This document shows positions 1 through 8,358 of a DNA stretch of 64,000 bases, in pieces. Both the position numbers and the translations under genes were made by a program. The notes below the pieces were generated by a model. The model was given only the letters and a program-made list of their open reading frames with translations. It ran no database searches and was not told where the DNA came from. Location of the stretch: the NCBI RefSeq assembly GCF_900167905.1, contig NZ_FUYZ01000010.1, positions 62,001 to 126,000 of the forward strand, in the 5' to 3' direction. Within the stretch, counting starts at the first letter, position 1; each line of letters starts with the position of its first letter. The stretch is from Soonwooa buanensis. Its GTDB lineage: Bacteria; Bacteroidota; Bacteroidia; Flavobacteriales; Weeksellaceae.

Positions 1-23
1 TGTAAACCTAAATTTTAAAAGTC

Positions 24-929
24 ATGAAAAAGATATTTACATTTTTAATTTTAGCTATCAGCTTACAAACTTTTGCACAAGAAGCTGGACGATCTGGAGA
101 ATTGCTAAAAAATGAAGCAAGTACTTCCGAAATGCAACAACGAAATAATGTTGGAGAGATAAGTGGTGAAAGAGGTTCTTCAAAAAATAACGGACAACGA
201 AACTCTGAAAATAATAGTAATGATTATGGCCGAAGCAATGGATCTTCAGGAATAAGGTCGACAAATAATTATCGATGGAACCAAAACTACGGTTACTCTG
301 AAGTATTTTTAAGAATTCCTGAAAATGGCTATTTCACAGTAGAAGTTGGTGATCAAATGATAAGTAATTCTTCAGGAAAATACCGTTTCTTTGATTTAAG
401 TTCTGGTAAGATTCCGGTTTCAATTTATACGAATGGTTATTTAATCTATAGAACTCAGTTGAAAGTTGCGAATAACAGCAGAATGGTTTTGGATTTCTTC
501 ACCAATAAAGGTTTGTTTTTGCTAGATTCGTATCCTGTACAAGGACAAATGTATGGCTTTAACGAGTGGGACGATGTTTGGAATAATCCATATAATTCTG
601 GATGGAATCAACCTACTTCTCCAAATTTCAATAACAGTGGCGTTATGAACAATCAATTGTTTCAACAATTTTATAATGCAATGCTGAAAAATGCGGCTTT
701 TGATAAAGATAAAAAGGAATTCATTCTTCAACAAGTCCGAGCTTCGAATTTTACATCAAATCAAATTGCAATGTTACTAAAACCGTTTTCGTTTGATAGT
801 AATCGACTGGATGTGGCAAAAATATTATACAAAAATTGCGTTGATAAAAATCAATATTTCGTCGTTGGTGATGCATTTGATTTTGAGACAGGAAGACGAG
901 ATTTAATGAAGTTTATTTCTAATCAATAA
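24..929 (+). CDS. DUF4476 domain-containing secreted protein
   Basis: The 301-residue product starts with a clear signal peptide (MKKIFTFLILAISLQTFAQ, residues 1-19). A low-complexity Asn/Ser/Gly/Arg-rich linker follows (about 35-85), then a beta-rich middle domain (about 90-170). The C-terminal 95 residues (about 205-301) match my knowledge of DUF4476, a helical domain common in Bacteroidota exported proteins. Its function is unknown. The protein is probably periplasmic or outer-membrane associated. The gene stands alone and is closed by a strong hairpin terminator at 953-980. The start is supported by the signal peptide beginning exactly there. Confidence 0.8.
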   Translation: MKKIFTFLILAISLQTFAQEAGRSGELLKNEASTSEMQQRNNVGEISGERGSSKNNGQRNSENNSNDYGRSNGSSGIRSTNNYRWNQNYGYSEVFLRIPENGYFTVEVGDQMISNSSGKYRFFDLSSGKIPVSIYTNGYLIYRTQLKVANNSRMVLDFFTNKGLFLLDSYPVQGQMYGFNEWDDVWNNPYNSGWNQPTSPNFNNSGVMNNQLFQQFYNAMLKNAAFDKDKKEFILQQVRASNFTSNQIAMLLKPFSFDSNRLDVAKILYKNCVDKNQYFVVGDAFDFETGRRDLMKFISNQ

Positions 930-952
930 TTTTTTAGAACAGAATATAATAT

Positions 953-980
953 AAGAGGAAGTTAGCTTCCTCTTTTTTTG
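953..980 (+). terminator. Rho-independent terminator after the DUF4476 gene
   Basis: A perfect 9-bp stem (aagaggaag / cttcctctt) with a 4-nt loop, followed by a run of T. It lies 24 bp after the stop codon at 929. Confidence 0.85.
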
Positions 981-1003
981 TTTTTTAATACACCTTAAAT
1001 TGG

Positions 1004-2431
1004 TTAATGTGTTTTGTGTAAGTCGTTTTTCGCACGTTTTCGGCTTTTCATGTTTCTGACATTGATGCCATCGCGATCTGATAGTTTTAGATATTCATAA
1101 AGTGTTACCAAGCCAAGAACACCAATAATAGCGAAAGCTAAATGAAAATCTTTAACATTATAATGACCTTCTGTACCATGAAAAAGACTTGCTGTTTTTA
1201 ACGAGAATGCACCAAGCGTAATTCCCATCCCCAAAGTCATTTGTTGTGCTGTGCTATATAATGTATTGGCGTTGTTCATGCGCTCTTTCGGGATGTCAGC
1301 GTATGCTAAAGTATTAAGACTACTAAATTGCATCGACCGAACACATCCTGAAATAAACAATACGGTTATGGTCATCCAATGTGGTGTATCTGGGAAGAGT
1401 AGAAGCATTGCAAAAGATGTTAAACTAAGTAAAATAGTGTTGGCAACTAGAACTCTTCTAAACGAAAATTTCCGAGTGATCCAAACTGTTGCAGGCTTCA
1501 TTACCAAACTACCAACCATACTTGCCATTAGCAAACTTCCAGATTCGAAGGCTGTCAATCCAAATCCGACTTGAAACATTAATGGCATTAAAAAAGGCGC
1601 CATCCCAATAACCATTCTTGTTATAGAACCAGAGTAGATGGTGATTGCGTAAGTTTTGGTTTTTAATTCGGAAAAATCGAGTAGCGGATTATCAACTTTT
1701 TTGGTATGTAAATAAAAAATATAAAACACCAAAATACTAAATATCATCAATGGCACCGAATAATAAACAGGCAGCATATCATTCGTAAAACTTTCTAAAC
1801 CCAACATAAACCCAATCATCCCAATCGTACTTAACGCAAATCCTTTAACATCAAGTTTTCTGTCCGTTTTTTCGTTCGTATCGGGAATGTATTTCATGCT
1901 TAGAAAGAAGGCTAAAAGCCCCAACGGAATATTAATGAAAAAGATCCAGTGCCAACTGAAATAGGTTGTAATATAACCTCCTACAAAAGGACCCAAAATT
2001 GGTCCAATAAGTCCAGGCCAAGTAATAAATGCAATGGCGCTGACTAGATCATTTTTCTCAGTGTTTTTTAGAACCGAAAGTCGCCCTACAGGAACCATCA
2101 TCGCTCCAAAGAAGCCTTGTAAAGCTCTAGCAAGAGTGAATTCTGTCAAGTTTTGACTTATCCCACAAAGTGCAGAAGCCACTAAAAAACCAAGAATTGC
2201 CGTTCCGAAAACTTTTTTAACACCAAATTTTTCAGAGATCCAGCCGCTAATCGGGATAAAAACGGCTAACATTATAATATAGACAGAAACTCCAATACTC
2301 ATGTGAAGCGGATCGGCGCCAAAGGATTTTGCCATTTGTGGAAGTGCAGTCGTAATTACGGTGGAATCTAGATTTTCCATCAAAAAAGTGGCACCGACAA
2401 TCAACGAAACTCGAAGAGCTTTTGCTTCCAT
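1004..2431 (-). CDS. MFS transporter, DHA2 (EmrB/QacA-type) drug exporter
   Basis: The 475-residue protein has 12-14 hydrophobic segments. N-terminal features fit the DHA2 family of H+-coupled multidrug exporters: NLDSTVITTALPQM in TM1, and the antiporter motif C region with GPILGPFVGGY followed by WHWIFFINIPLG around residues 145-170. It should sit in the inner membrane and expel small hydrophobic or cationic compounds; the substrate cannot be read from sequence. No adjacent EmrA-type adaptor or TetR regulator is present. It converges with the DUF4476 gene upstream in the window and lies downstream of secG on the same strand, separated from it by the terminator at 2493-2523. Confidence 0.85.
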   Translation of the reverse strand: MEAKALRVSLIVGATFLMENLDSTVITTALPQMAKSFGADPLHMSIGVSVYIIMLAVFIPISGWISEKFGVKKVFGTAILGFLVASALCGISQNLTEFTLARALQGFFGAMMVPVGRLSVLKNTEKNDLVSAIAFITWPGLIGPILGPFVGGYITTYFSWHWIFFINIPLGLLAFFLSMKYIPDTNEKTDRKLDVKGFALSTIGMIGFMLGLESFTNDMLPVYYSVPLMIFSILVFYIFYLHTKKVDNPLLDFSELKTKTYAITIYSGSITRMVIGMAPFLMPLMFQVGFGLTAFESGSLLMASMVGSLVMKPATVWITRKFSFRRVLVANTILLSLTSFAMLLLFPDTPHWMTITVLFISGCVRSMQFSSLNTLAYADIPKERMNNANTLYSTAQQMTLGMGITLGAFSLKTASLFHGTEGHYNVKDFHLAFAIIGVLGLVTLYEYLKLSDRDGINVRNMKSRKRAKNDLHKTH

Positions 2432-2492
2432 ATTTATAATTAAAACAACTTTTCTTTGGTGCTAAAATAATGCCATCAACTATTTAAAAAAC

Positions 2493-2523
2493 AAAAAAGC
2501 GACTGAAAAAATCAATCGCTTTA
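2493..2523 (-). terminator. Terminator downstream of secG
   Basis: Read on the minus strand, a 7-bp stem (aaagcga / tcgcttt) is followed by a run of T. It lies 20-50 bp beyond the secG stop codon and before the MFS start. Confidence 0.75.
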
Positions 2524-2542
2524 TATATACTATGTAGATAGT

Positions 2543-2890
2543 TTATTTTTGAACAGGTACCTGTGTTGCAGGAGCCGTTTGATTAGCTGGTGCTTGACTT
2601 TGTGCAGGCGCTTCTTTCTTAGTTGGCGTTTTTGGCGCTTGGAAAGTTGTTGTTGGTTTACCAGTAACAACAATGCTTAAAATAATCATCACAGCGATGA
2701 AGATTCCTAATGTCCAAGTTGCTTTTTCCATAAAGTCATTGGTTCTTTGTACTCCAAAAGTTGCTGAAGAAGTACCACCAAATGTTCCTGAAAGACCGCC
2801 ACCTTTTGGGTTTTGAGCCATAATAATAATGATTAACAGCACGCATGCAATCATAATCAATACCATAAATAGCGTAAATATAGTGCCCAT
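2543..2890 (-). CDS. secG: Preprotein translocase subunit SecG
   Basis: A 115-residue protein with two membrane helices (about 4-24 and 55-75). The conserved SecG signature lies between them: QNPKGGGLSGTFGG and TNDFMEKATW. SecG is the small auxiliary subunit of the SecYEG channel. The last 35 residues form a soluble tail rich in Pro, Ala, Gln, Thr and Lys; extended tails of this kind occur in Bacteroidota SecG proteins. It is a single-gene unit ended by the hairpin at 2493-2523. Confidence 0.93.
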   Translation of the reverse strand: MGTIFTLFMVLIMIACVLLIIIIMAQNPKGGGLSGTFGGTSSATFGVQRTNDFMEKATWTLGIFIAVMIILSIVVTGKPTTTFQAPKTPTKKEAPAQSQAPANQTAPATQVPVQK

Positions 2891-2953
2891 GTAATTTTAA
2901 ATTTTGAGTGGCAAATATAATGATAAATATTTATTACTAAAAATATTAATTAC

Positions 2954-3790
2954 TTAATTTTTAATGAATTTAATATAATGTTGAACAGAATTATCTCCTA
3001 CCAGTTTTACAAGATAAGTTCCTTTTAATAATTGCGATACATTTAGGTCTTTTTTGAACTTACCTTGCGTTATTATTTTTCCTGAAAAATCTAAAATTTG
3101 ATAAGTCTCAAATTTTAAATCAGAGTTTACAAGTAAAACATCTTTCACTGGATTTTGAGCAAGTTTTACATTCGCAATTTTAGATGTTTCTTGCGTTGCA
3201 AGTAGACAAGCAGGCGGATTGGTAATTGGACCAGAAGACGCGTCATAATAGACCGTGTCTTCTGCTATAATTTGATAACGAGGAAAAGGACTTGGAGTCT
3301 GCCCAAAATCTGAACAGTTGTTAAAATTTATTTCCGCACTTCCATATAAGTATGCCATTTGATACCAACCTTCACATGCTTCAGTCATTTTTTGACCAGG
3401 TGGAAAAAAATCTATAGCATTTGATGGCTCAATCATATTAATAAATGAACATGGAACACCCCAACTGGCAGCAGGTTTAAAAAACACTTTTTTTTCTGGT
3501 AGTGTTGTATAGTAGTTTCTTTGATACACAGCAGATAATGTATTATCAGACAATTTCACACGTGCTTTTATCGTCAAATTGTGAGGGATCGGAATATTAA
3601 CATTACTATCAGTAATACTTAAAGAACTAAAATTTGGATCTGATCCATCTGTCGTATAATAAATTGTGCCAGGTCCATAAATTATAGACATAAATGGTGT
3701 AGGAGAATAATTAAAATATGGGTGGAAAGAAACTTGTGAGAATAAAGAAGTTGCAAAAACAAGGGCTAAAACTTGTAAAGATTTTTTCAT
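2954..3790 (-). CDS. T9SS type A sorting domain protein with chitobiase-like domain
   Basis: The 278-residue protein has an N-terminal signal peptide (to about residue 18). A stretch with YYTTDGSDPNFSS (about 45-58) is the hallmark of the chitobiase/beta-hexosaminidase C-terminal (CHB_HEX_C) domain. The last ~75 residues (QNPVKDVLLVNSDLKF..., ending YIKFIKN) form a Por secretion-system type A sorting domain. It is therefore probably exported by the Sec pathway and then by the type IX secretion system to the cell surface or medium. No catalytic domain was recognised. It is divergent from the peptidase gene at 3859. Confidence 0.78.
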   Translation of the reverse strand: MKKSLQVLALVFATSLFSQVSFHPYFNYSPTPFMSIIYGPGTIYYTTDGSDPNFSSLSITDSNVNIPIPHNLTIKARVKLSDNTLSAVYQRNYYTTLPEKKVFFKPAASWGVPCSFINMIEPSNAIDFFPPGQKMTEACEGWYQMAYLYGSAEINFNNCSDFGQTPSPFPRYQIIAEDTVYYDASSGPITNPPACLLATQETSKIANVKLAQNPVKDVLLVNSDLKFETYQILDFSGKIITQGKFKKDLNVSQLLKGTYLVKLVGDNSVQHYIKFIKN

Positions 3791-3858
3791 AGTTAATAAG
3801 TTTTGGGTTAATCGTTTTAAATTTAATAAATTCGTGCTTACAAAGAAAAAATAGTTTC

Positions 3859-5859
3859 ATGAAGTTAAAACATACTATCGTTGCGCTAATTGCGCCCTTT
3901 ATGATGAATGCACAGCAAAAATTAACGCCCGAAATCTTATGGACACTTAATAAATTAGGCGTTCAAGCAGTTTCTCCAGATCAATCTTCGCTAATCTACA
4001 AAGTCAGTAAAACGGATTTGAAAACTGAAAAATCAAATTCTTCTACTTATTTTATGAATTTGCTCAATCAATCGGCAGAGAAAGTTGATTTTGGAAAACG
4101 TGCTGTCATCCAATGGGATAAAAATGGCTTGTACGCGCAAGAAGCTGATAAAATTGTATTATCAAAAGATGCAGGAAAGACTTGGTCAGAATTCTATACA
4201 ATCGGAAATGATGCCGAGAATATTGTAATTTCTCCAGACGGAAAAAAAGTGGCGTTTAGCAAAGCTGTTTTAGTAGAGAATTTAATGGCGAAAGACAAAT
4301 ATGTTGATACGCCAAAATCTACAGGACAAATCTACACAGATCTTAACCACAGACATTGGGACGCTTGGAATGAGGGCAAATATAATCACGTCTTTGTAGT
4401 TAACACGTCCGATTCGTCCGATAAAGCAAAAGATTTATTAGAAAGCAAAAAGTTTGATTCGCCGCAGAAACCTTTTGGTGGAAGCGAAGATTTTGTTTGG
4501 AGTCCAGATTCTACAGAATTGCTTTATGTAACCAAAGCTAAAAGTGGTGCAGATTATGCGCAAAGTACCAATACAGATATTTTCGCTTACAACTTAGCAT
4601 CTGGTCAAACCACCAATTTGACAGAAGGAATGATGGGTTACGATGTTGCCCCGAGTTTTAGTAATGATGGTAAAAATTTACTTTGGTTAAGTATGAAACG
4701 CGATGGTTATGAAGCTGACAAAAATGACATCATTGTTATGGATTGGAAGTCTAAAACCAAAAAAAATCTAACGGAAGCTTGGGACGAAACCGTTTCTGGT
4801 TCAACGTTTTGGAGCGCAGATTCTAAAAGCATCTACTTTACAGCGGCTTATCGCGGGACAAAACAACTCTTTGTTGTCGATGCGAAAGGTGGAAAAGTAA
4901 GTCAAGTTACGAACGGACAATTTGATGTTAACGATGTTGTTGCACAGACTAAAAATGCTTTGGTCGTTTCAAAAGTGGATATCAATCACAATGCAGATCT
5001 TTTTAATGTTGAATTAAAAAAAGGACAATTGTCACAGATTACCGATGTTAACAAAGATAACTACGCAAAATTAACTTTCGGAAAGTCTGAACTTAAAATG
5101 GTTAAAACTTCGGATGGTAAAGAGATGGGCGTTTGGTTCCATTATCCACCGAATTTTGATCCTAACAAAAAATATCCAACACTTCTATATTGTCAAGGTG
5201 GTCCGCAATCGGCGTTAACGCAATACAATTCTGTAAGATGGAATTTCGCTTTGATGGCAGCTAATGATTATATCGTTGTAGCACCTAACCGTCGCGGTAT
5301 GCCAGGTTGGGGAACCAAATGGAATGAAGATATCTCTGGCGATTGGGGAGGACAACCTATTCGTGATTATCTTGCCGCAACGGATTTTGCAAAAACGCTT
5401 CCGTATGTAGATAAAGATCGTGTTGCGGCTGTTGGCGCTAGTTACGGTGGATATTCGGTGTTTATGTTGGCGGGTGTGCATGAGAATAGATTTAAAACTT
5501 TTATTGCACATGATGGCTTATTCGATATGACATCTTGGTACGGGACAACGGAAGAATTGTGGTTTGCAAACTGGGATTTGGGTGGACCTTATTGGAAAAA
5601 TCCAACGCCAAAGGCTTACACAGATTTTAACCCGATTAAAAAAGTAGCTAATTGGAACAAACCAATTATGGTTATCCAAGGAGGAATTGACTTCCGTGTG
5701 CCTTATGAGCAAGGTCAAGAGGCCTTCCAAGCTGCAAAATTAAAAGGTTTGAAAACTAAATTTTTATACTTCCCGAACGAAAATCACTGGGTGCTTCATC
5801 CTCAAAATGGATTGGTATGGCAACGTGAATTTTTTGATTGGTTGAAAGAGACTCTGTGA
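3859..5859 (+). CDS. Secreted S9 family prolyl oligopeptidase-type peptidase
   Basis: The 666-residue protein has a signal peptide (about 1-18), a beta-propeller of WD40/PD40-like repeats (about 30-390; e.g. SPDGKKVAFS, SNDGKNLLWLS), and a C-terminal alpha/beta hydrolase domain (about 420-666). The catalytic triad is visible: Ser528 in GASYGGYS, Asp611 in GGIDFRVP and His643 in NENHW. This architecture belongs to the S9B/S9C group (dipeptidyl or acylaminoacyl peptidases), which cleave short peptides in the periplasm. Which of these specificities applies cannot be decided here. The gene is monocistronic, and no hairpin terminator is obvious right after the stop. Confidence 0.88.
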   Translation: MKLKHTIVALIAPFMMNAQQKLTPEILWTLNKLGVQAVSPDQSSLIYKVSKTDLKTEKSNSSTYFMNLLNQSAEKVDFGKRAVIQWDKNGLYAQEADKIVLSKDAGKTWSEFYTIGNDAENIVISPDGKKVAFSKAVLVENLMAKDKYVDTPKSTGQIYTDLNHRHWDAWNEGKYNHVFVVNTSDSSDKAKDLLESKKFDSPQKPFGGSEDFVWSPDSTELLYVTKAKSGADYAQSTNTDIFAYNLASGQTTNLTEGMMGYDVAPSFSNDGKNLLWLSMKRDGYEADKNDIIVMDWKSKTKKNLTEAWDETVSGSTFWSADSKSIYFTAAYRGTKQLFVVDAKGGKVSQVTNGQFDVNDVVAQTKNALVVSKVDINHNADLFNVELKKGQLSQITDVNKDNYAKLTFGKSELKMVKTSDGKEMGVWFHYPPNFDPNKKYPTLLYCQGGPQSALTQYNSVRWNFALMAANDYIVVAPNRRGMPGWGTKWNEDISGDWGGQPIRDYLAATDFAKTLPYVDKDRVAAVGASYGGYSVFMLAGVHENRFKTFIAHDGLFDMTSWYGTTEELWFANWDLGGPYWKNPTPKAYTDFNPIKKVANWNKPIMVIQGGIDFRVPYEQGQEAFQAAKLKGLKTKFLYFPNENHWVLHPQNGLVWQREFFDWLKETL

Positions 5860-5912
5860 TCAAAGGAAGTTTGAAATTATGTATTAATCTTTAATTAGTA
5901 TATTCAAGTACA

Positions 5913-6371
5913 ATGGATATTTCAGAAGAAAAGAAAAATGAATATTTTAAGACGGTGAATGAGAATATTAAAACAAAAGGTTTTCATACAACTGCTGTTC
6001 TTGAAGATGTTGATTTTACGCCGTTTGCTTACTCAACTGGAATTTTTGAAAATTTTGAAATACCTGAATTAATTATTTCGGGATTAGGTCCAAATTTTTC
6101 TGGTGAGCTAATTGAGAATTATGTTGAGAAATATAAGTTTAATAAAGTTCCGATAAATACTAAAATAGAAAATTTAACAGATAGATTTCCTATTTTCTTT
6201 ATCGAGGTGGAAAATGAAAATTTAGTTGAAAATGTATTAAGTTCAATTAAATTCTACGAAAATAGAGAGTATAAGTATTTGCAGTTAATATTTCCAGATT
6301 TGAACCTGTATTTTCCTACGAACCCTAATTATGATTATGACCAAAAAATATTTGGAGAGTTTAAAATATAA
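5913..6371 (+). CDS. DUF4262 domain-containing protein
   Basis: The 152-residue soluble protein has no signal peptide. The N-terminal part contains HTTAVLEDVDFTPFAYSTGIFENFEIPELIISG, which fits the DUF4262 pattern (hydrophobic strand, YSTG, then PEL). The function of DUF4262 is unknown. Codon use is very AT-rich compared with the peptidase gene before it. A Flavo-1-like element follows at 6403. Confidence 0.7.
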   Translation: MDISEEKKNEYFKTVNENIKTKGFHTTAVLEDVDFTPFAYSTGIFENFEIPELIISGLGPNFSGELIENYVEKYKFNKVPINTKIENLTDRFPIFFIEVENENLVENVLSSIKFYENREYKYLQLIFPDLNLYFPTNPNYDYDQKIFGEFKI

Positions 6372-6402
6372 AACCAGCTCTTTTACTTTTTGTTAGTAAA
6401 AT

Positions 6403-6497
6403 AGCCCCGATAGAAGCGGCATCCTTTTGTGGATGCCGTTTTGCGTTTGGGATGGTGGCATCTACAAAAGATACAGCTGATAGCGGGATAAAGCTCC
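6403..6497 (+). ncRNA. Structured intergenic element, copy 1 (Flavo-1-like)
   Basis: The element begins AGCCCCGAT and ends GCGGGATAAAGCTCC. AGC pairs with GCT, and CCCG pairs with CGGG across a 4-nt bulge (ATAA). The apical stem is 14 bp (cttttgtggatgcc with ggcatctacaaaag, one G.U). Three further copies (24530, 49679, 58692) keep the ends and the bulge while the stem sequences differ. From memory this resembles the Flavo-1 RNA motif of Flavobacteriia. The family name is less certain than the structure. Confidence 0.65.
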
Positions 6498-6512
6498 TAA
6501 AAACAATTTTAA

Positions 6513-6590
6513 ATGGATAAATCACGTTTAATAAAACTCAGTGTTGTTGGTAGCTCCCGAATTTTTTCTAAATTAGTCAACGTTTTATGA
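6513..6590 (+). CDS. Possible 25-codon leader ORF overlapping the kinase start
   Basis: An ATG at 6513 opens a 25-codon frame ending in TGA at 6588-6590. The stop overlaps the kinase start codon as ATGA (ATG at 6587). The predicted peptide is short and basic with no known domain. Overlaps of this type often mean translational coupling, so it could be a leader peptide for the kinase. It could equally be a chance frame in the kinase 5' region. Confidence 0.3.
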   Translation: MDKSRLIKLSVVGSSRIFSKLVNVL

Positions 6591-7774
6591 AAAGGCTTTA
6601 TTTTTTTTCGAAGATTAATAAATGGATTATTTATACCATTTTGACGGCAGTTGTGATAGGGATCATTTTGTCGTCTTCGGTGATGATTAATTATCTGCGA
6701 GAAAAAGAAACTGGACGGATAAAGTCGATTGCGACGGCGATGAAGTACATGCAAGACGTGAATTTTGACTATCGTCTGAACGAGTTATCGCTGAACGTGA
6801 TTAATGAAAATGAAGATATTCCGTTTATCTTGACCGATAAAAAAGGTAACCTGATCGAAAGCCGAAATATTCCTGAAGAAGTTCGAAATGATCCCGCTCG
6901 ATTGAAGGCTGTGATGCGCCAAATGGAAAGTCGTTATCCGCCGTTTGAGATTCAGTTGCCCGAATTTAACAACCAATTTATTTATTACGACAATTCCGAA
7001 TTATTGAATAATTTGAGGTTTTATCCTTATGTTTTGGCATTATTTATTGGTGGTTATATTGCTTTTTCGTTTTGGTTTTTGAGAACTTTGAAGAAAACTG
7101 ATGAAGGTTTTGTCTGGGCTGGCTTGGCGAAAGAAACGGCACACCAAATTGGTACGCCATTGTCATCGATGATTGGTTGGGTCGAAATTATGAAAATGGA
7201 AGATGAAAATGGGATGGGCGTTAAAGAGCTGGAACAGGACGTTAATCGATTAAAAACGATTTCGGAAAGGTTTTCAAAAATTGGTTCGATACCAGATCTT
7301 AATGATTTGGACTTGACTGAAACCGTTCAGCAAAATTTTGATTATTTAAAGAAGCGAATTTCGACACGTGTTGAGTTTAGTTTGCAAAAAACTTACGAGG
7401 AAATAATGATTCCGCATAGTCGAATTTTGATGAGTTGGGTTATCGAAAACTTGGTGAAAAATGCGGTGGACGCGATGAAAGGCGAGGGCAAACTCGAAAT
7501 TTTACTGTATAAAAAGAACCGTACCATCTATATCGATGTTAAAGATAATGGTTCTGGAATGACGAAAGCCCAAGCGCGAAGTGTTTTCAAACCTGGATAT
7601 TCTACAAAAAAACGTGGTTGGGGATTAGGACTTTCGCTCGCAAACCGTGTCGTGAAAGAATATCACAACGGCGAAATAAAAGTCAGTCAAACCGAAATCG
7701 GAAAAGGCACAACTTTTAGAATTACTATGAAATTACCGAAAGAAACTAAAACCTTGCAAAATAAAATTTTGTGA
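6587..7774 (+). CDS. Membrane sensor histidine kinase (orphan)
   Basis: The 395-residue protein has a TM helix at about 14-34, an extracytoplasmic sensor domain of about 110 residues (35-145) and a second TM helix (146-166). The HisKA-like helix carries phospho-acceptor His186 in AKETAHQIGTPLSSMIGW. The HATPase_c domain follows: N-box ENLVKNAVDAM (287-297), G1 DNGSGM (320-325) and G2 WGLGLSLANR. There is no HAMP domain, and no response regulator gene is adjacent, so the partner is unknown. The start codon overlaps a 25-codon upstream frame. The gene lies downstream of a Flavo-1-like element. Confidence 0.87.
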   Translation: MKRLYFFSKINKWIIYTILTAVVIGIILSSSVMINYLREKETGRIKSIATAMKYMQDVNFDYRLNELSLNVINENEDIPFILTDKKGNLIESRNIPEEVRNDPARLKAVMRQMESRYPPFEIQLPEFNNQFIYYDNSELLNNLRFYPYVLALFIGGYIAFSFWFLRTLKKTDEGFVWAGLAKETAHQIGTPLSSMIGWVEIMKMEDENGMGVKELEQDVNRLKTISERFSKIGSIPDLNDLDLTETVQQNFDYLKKRISTRVEFSLQKTYEEIMIPHSRILMSWVIENLVKNAVDAMKGEGKLEILLYKKNRTIYIDVKDNGSGMTKAQARSVFKPGYSTKKRGWGLGLSLANRVVKEYHNGEIKVSQTEIGKGTTFRITMKLPKETKTLQNKIL

Positions 7775-7828
7775 GATTTTATTGCTCCACCGCAGGTTTT
7801 AGCGTTTAACGAAATTGTTTTAGCGGGT

Positions 7829-8248
7829 CTATTTAATTCTCATCATGGTTACAAGCGAGGTTGCAACATGCGATTCTTTTTGATTTTCGGAGATGCAATA
7901 GATTTCGGTGCGGACAACGCTGATGCTTTTTCCACCTTTTATGACATAGGATTTACTAAGAAGTGCGTCGCCAATTGCAGGTCTTAGATAATTAACTTTT
8001 AGTTCAACCGTTACGACATAACAATCGTCGTCATAATGTGTGACCGCCGCATAACCCGAGGAAACATCGACCAAAGACGCCATCATTGCACCGTTAAACA
8101 TTCCAGCTTTGCGCGTCATGATGTCTTGTTTGGGGATTTTAATAGAGATATAATCGGTGTCCAATTCTTCCAAAGTTGCTTTGTAGAACTTTAAAGTTTC
8201 GGAATTGTTAAAACTTTTCTCGACCAATTGTCGTTTTTCGGGTGTCAT
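7829..8248 (-). CDS. PaaI-type hotdog fold thioesterase
   Basis: The 139-residue protein has the hotdog thioesterase layout. RKAGMFNGAMMASLVDVSSGYAA (about 45-70) corresponds to the helix with the catalytic loop of PaaI/YiiD-like enzymes, followed by VTVELKVNYLRPA, the usual central strands. It probably hydrolyses an acyl- or aryl-CoA thioester in the cytoplasm. The substrate is not predictable. It is a single gene converging with the kinase gene. Confidence 0.75.
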   Translation of the reverse strand: MTPEKRQLVEKSFNNSETLKFYKATLEELDTDYISIKIPKQDIMTRKAGMFNGAMMASLVDVSSGYAAVTHYDDDCYVVTVELKVNYLRPAIGDALLSKSYVIKGGKSISVVRTEIYCISENQKESHVATSLVTMMRIK

Positions 8249-8358
8249 AATTTTAATTTAAGTTTTCCTAATTTCTGAAAAAAAATCAAAACAAGACCAA
8301 TTGTCTTTTAATGAAAAATTGTCGACCTTTGTTTGTTCAAATTTAGAACTGAAAATCT

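Noticed and set aside
5215-5511. Long antisense frames opposite the S9 peptidase, topoisomerase, GH97 and purD genes
   Set aside because: They lie fully inside well-supported genes, show no domain and have no independent promoter or leader. They are shadows of the coding strand.
6371-6402. Small hairpin ttttact/agtaaaa after the DUF4262 gene as a terminator
   Set aside because: The 7-bp stem at about 6380-6400 is not followed by a T-run; it directly precedes the Flavo-1-like element.
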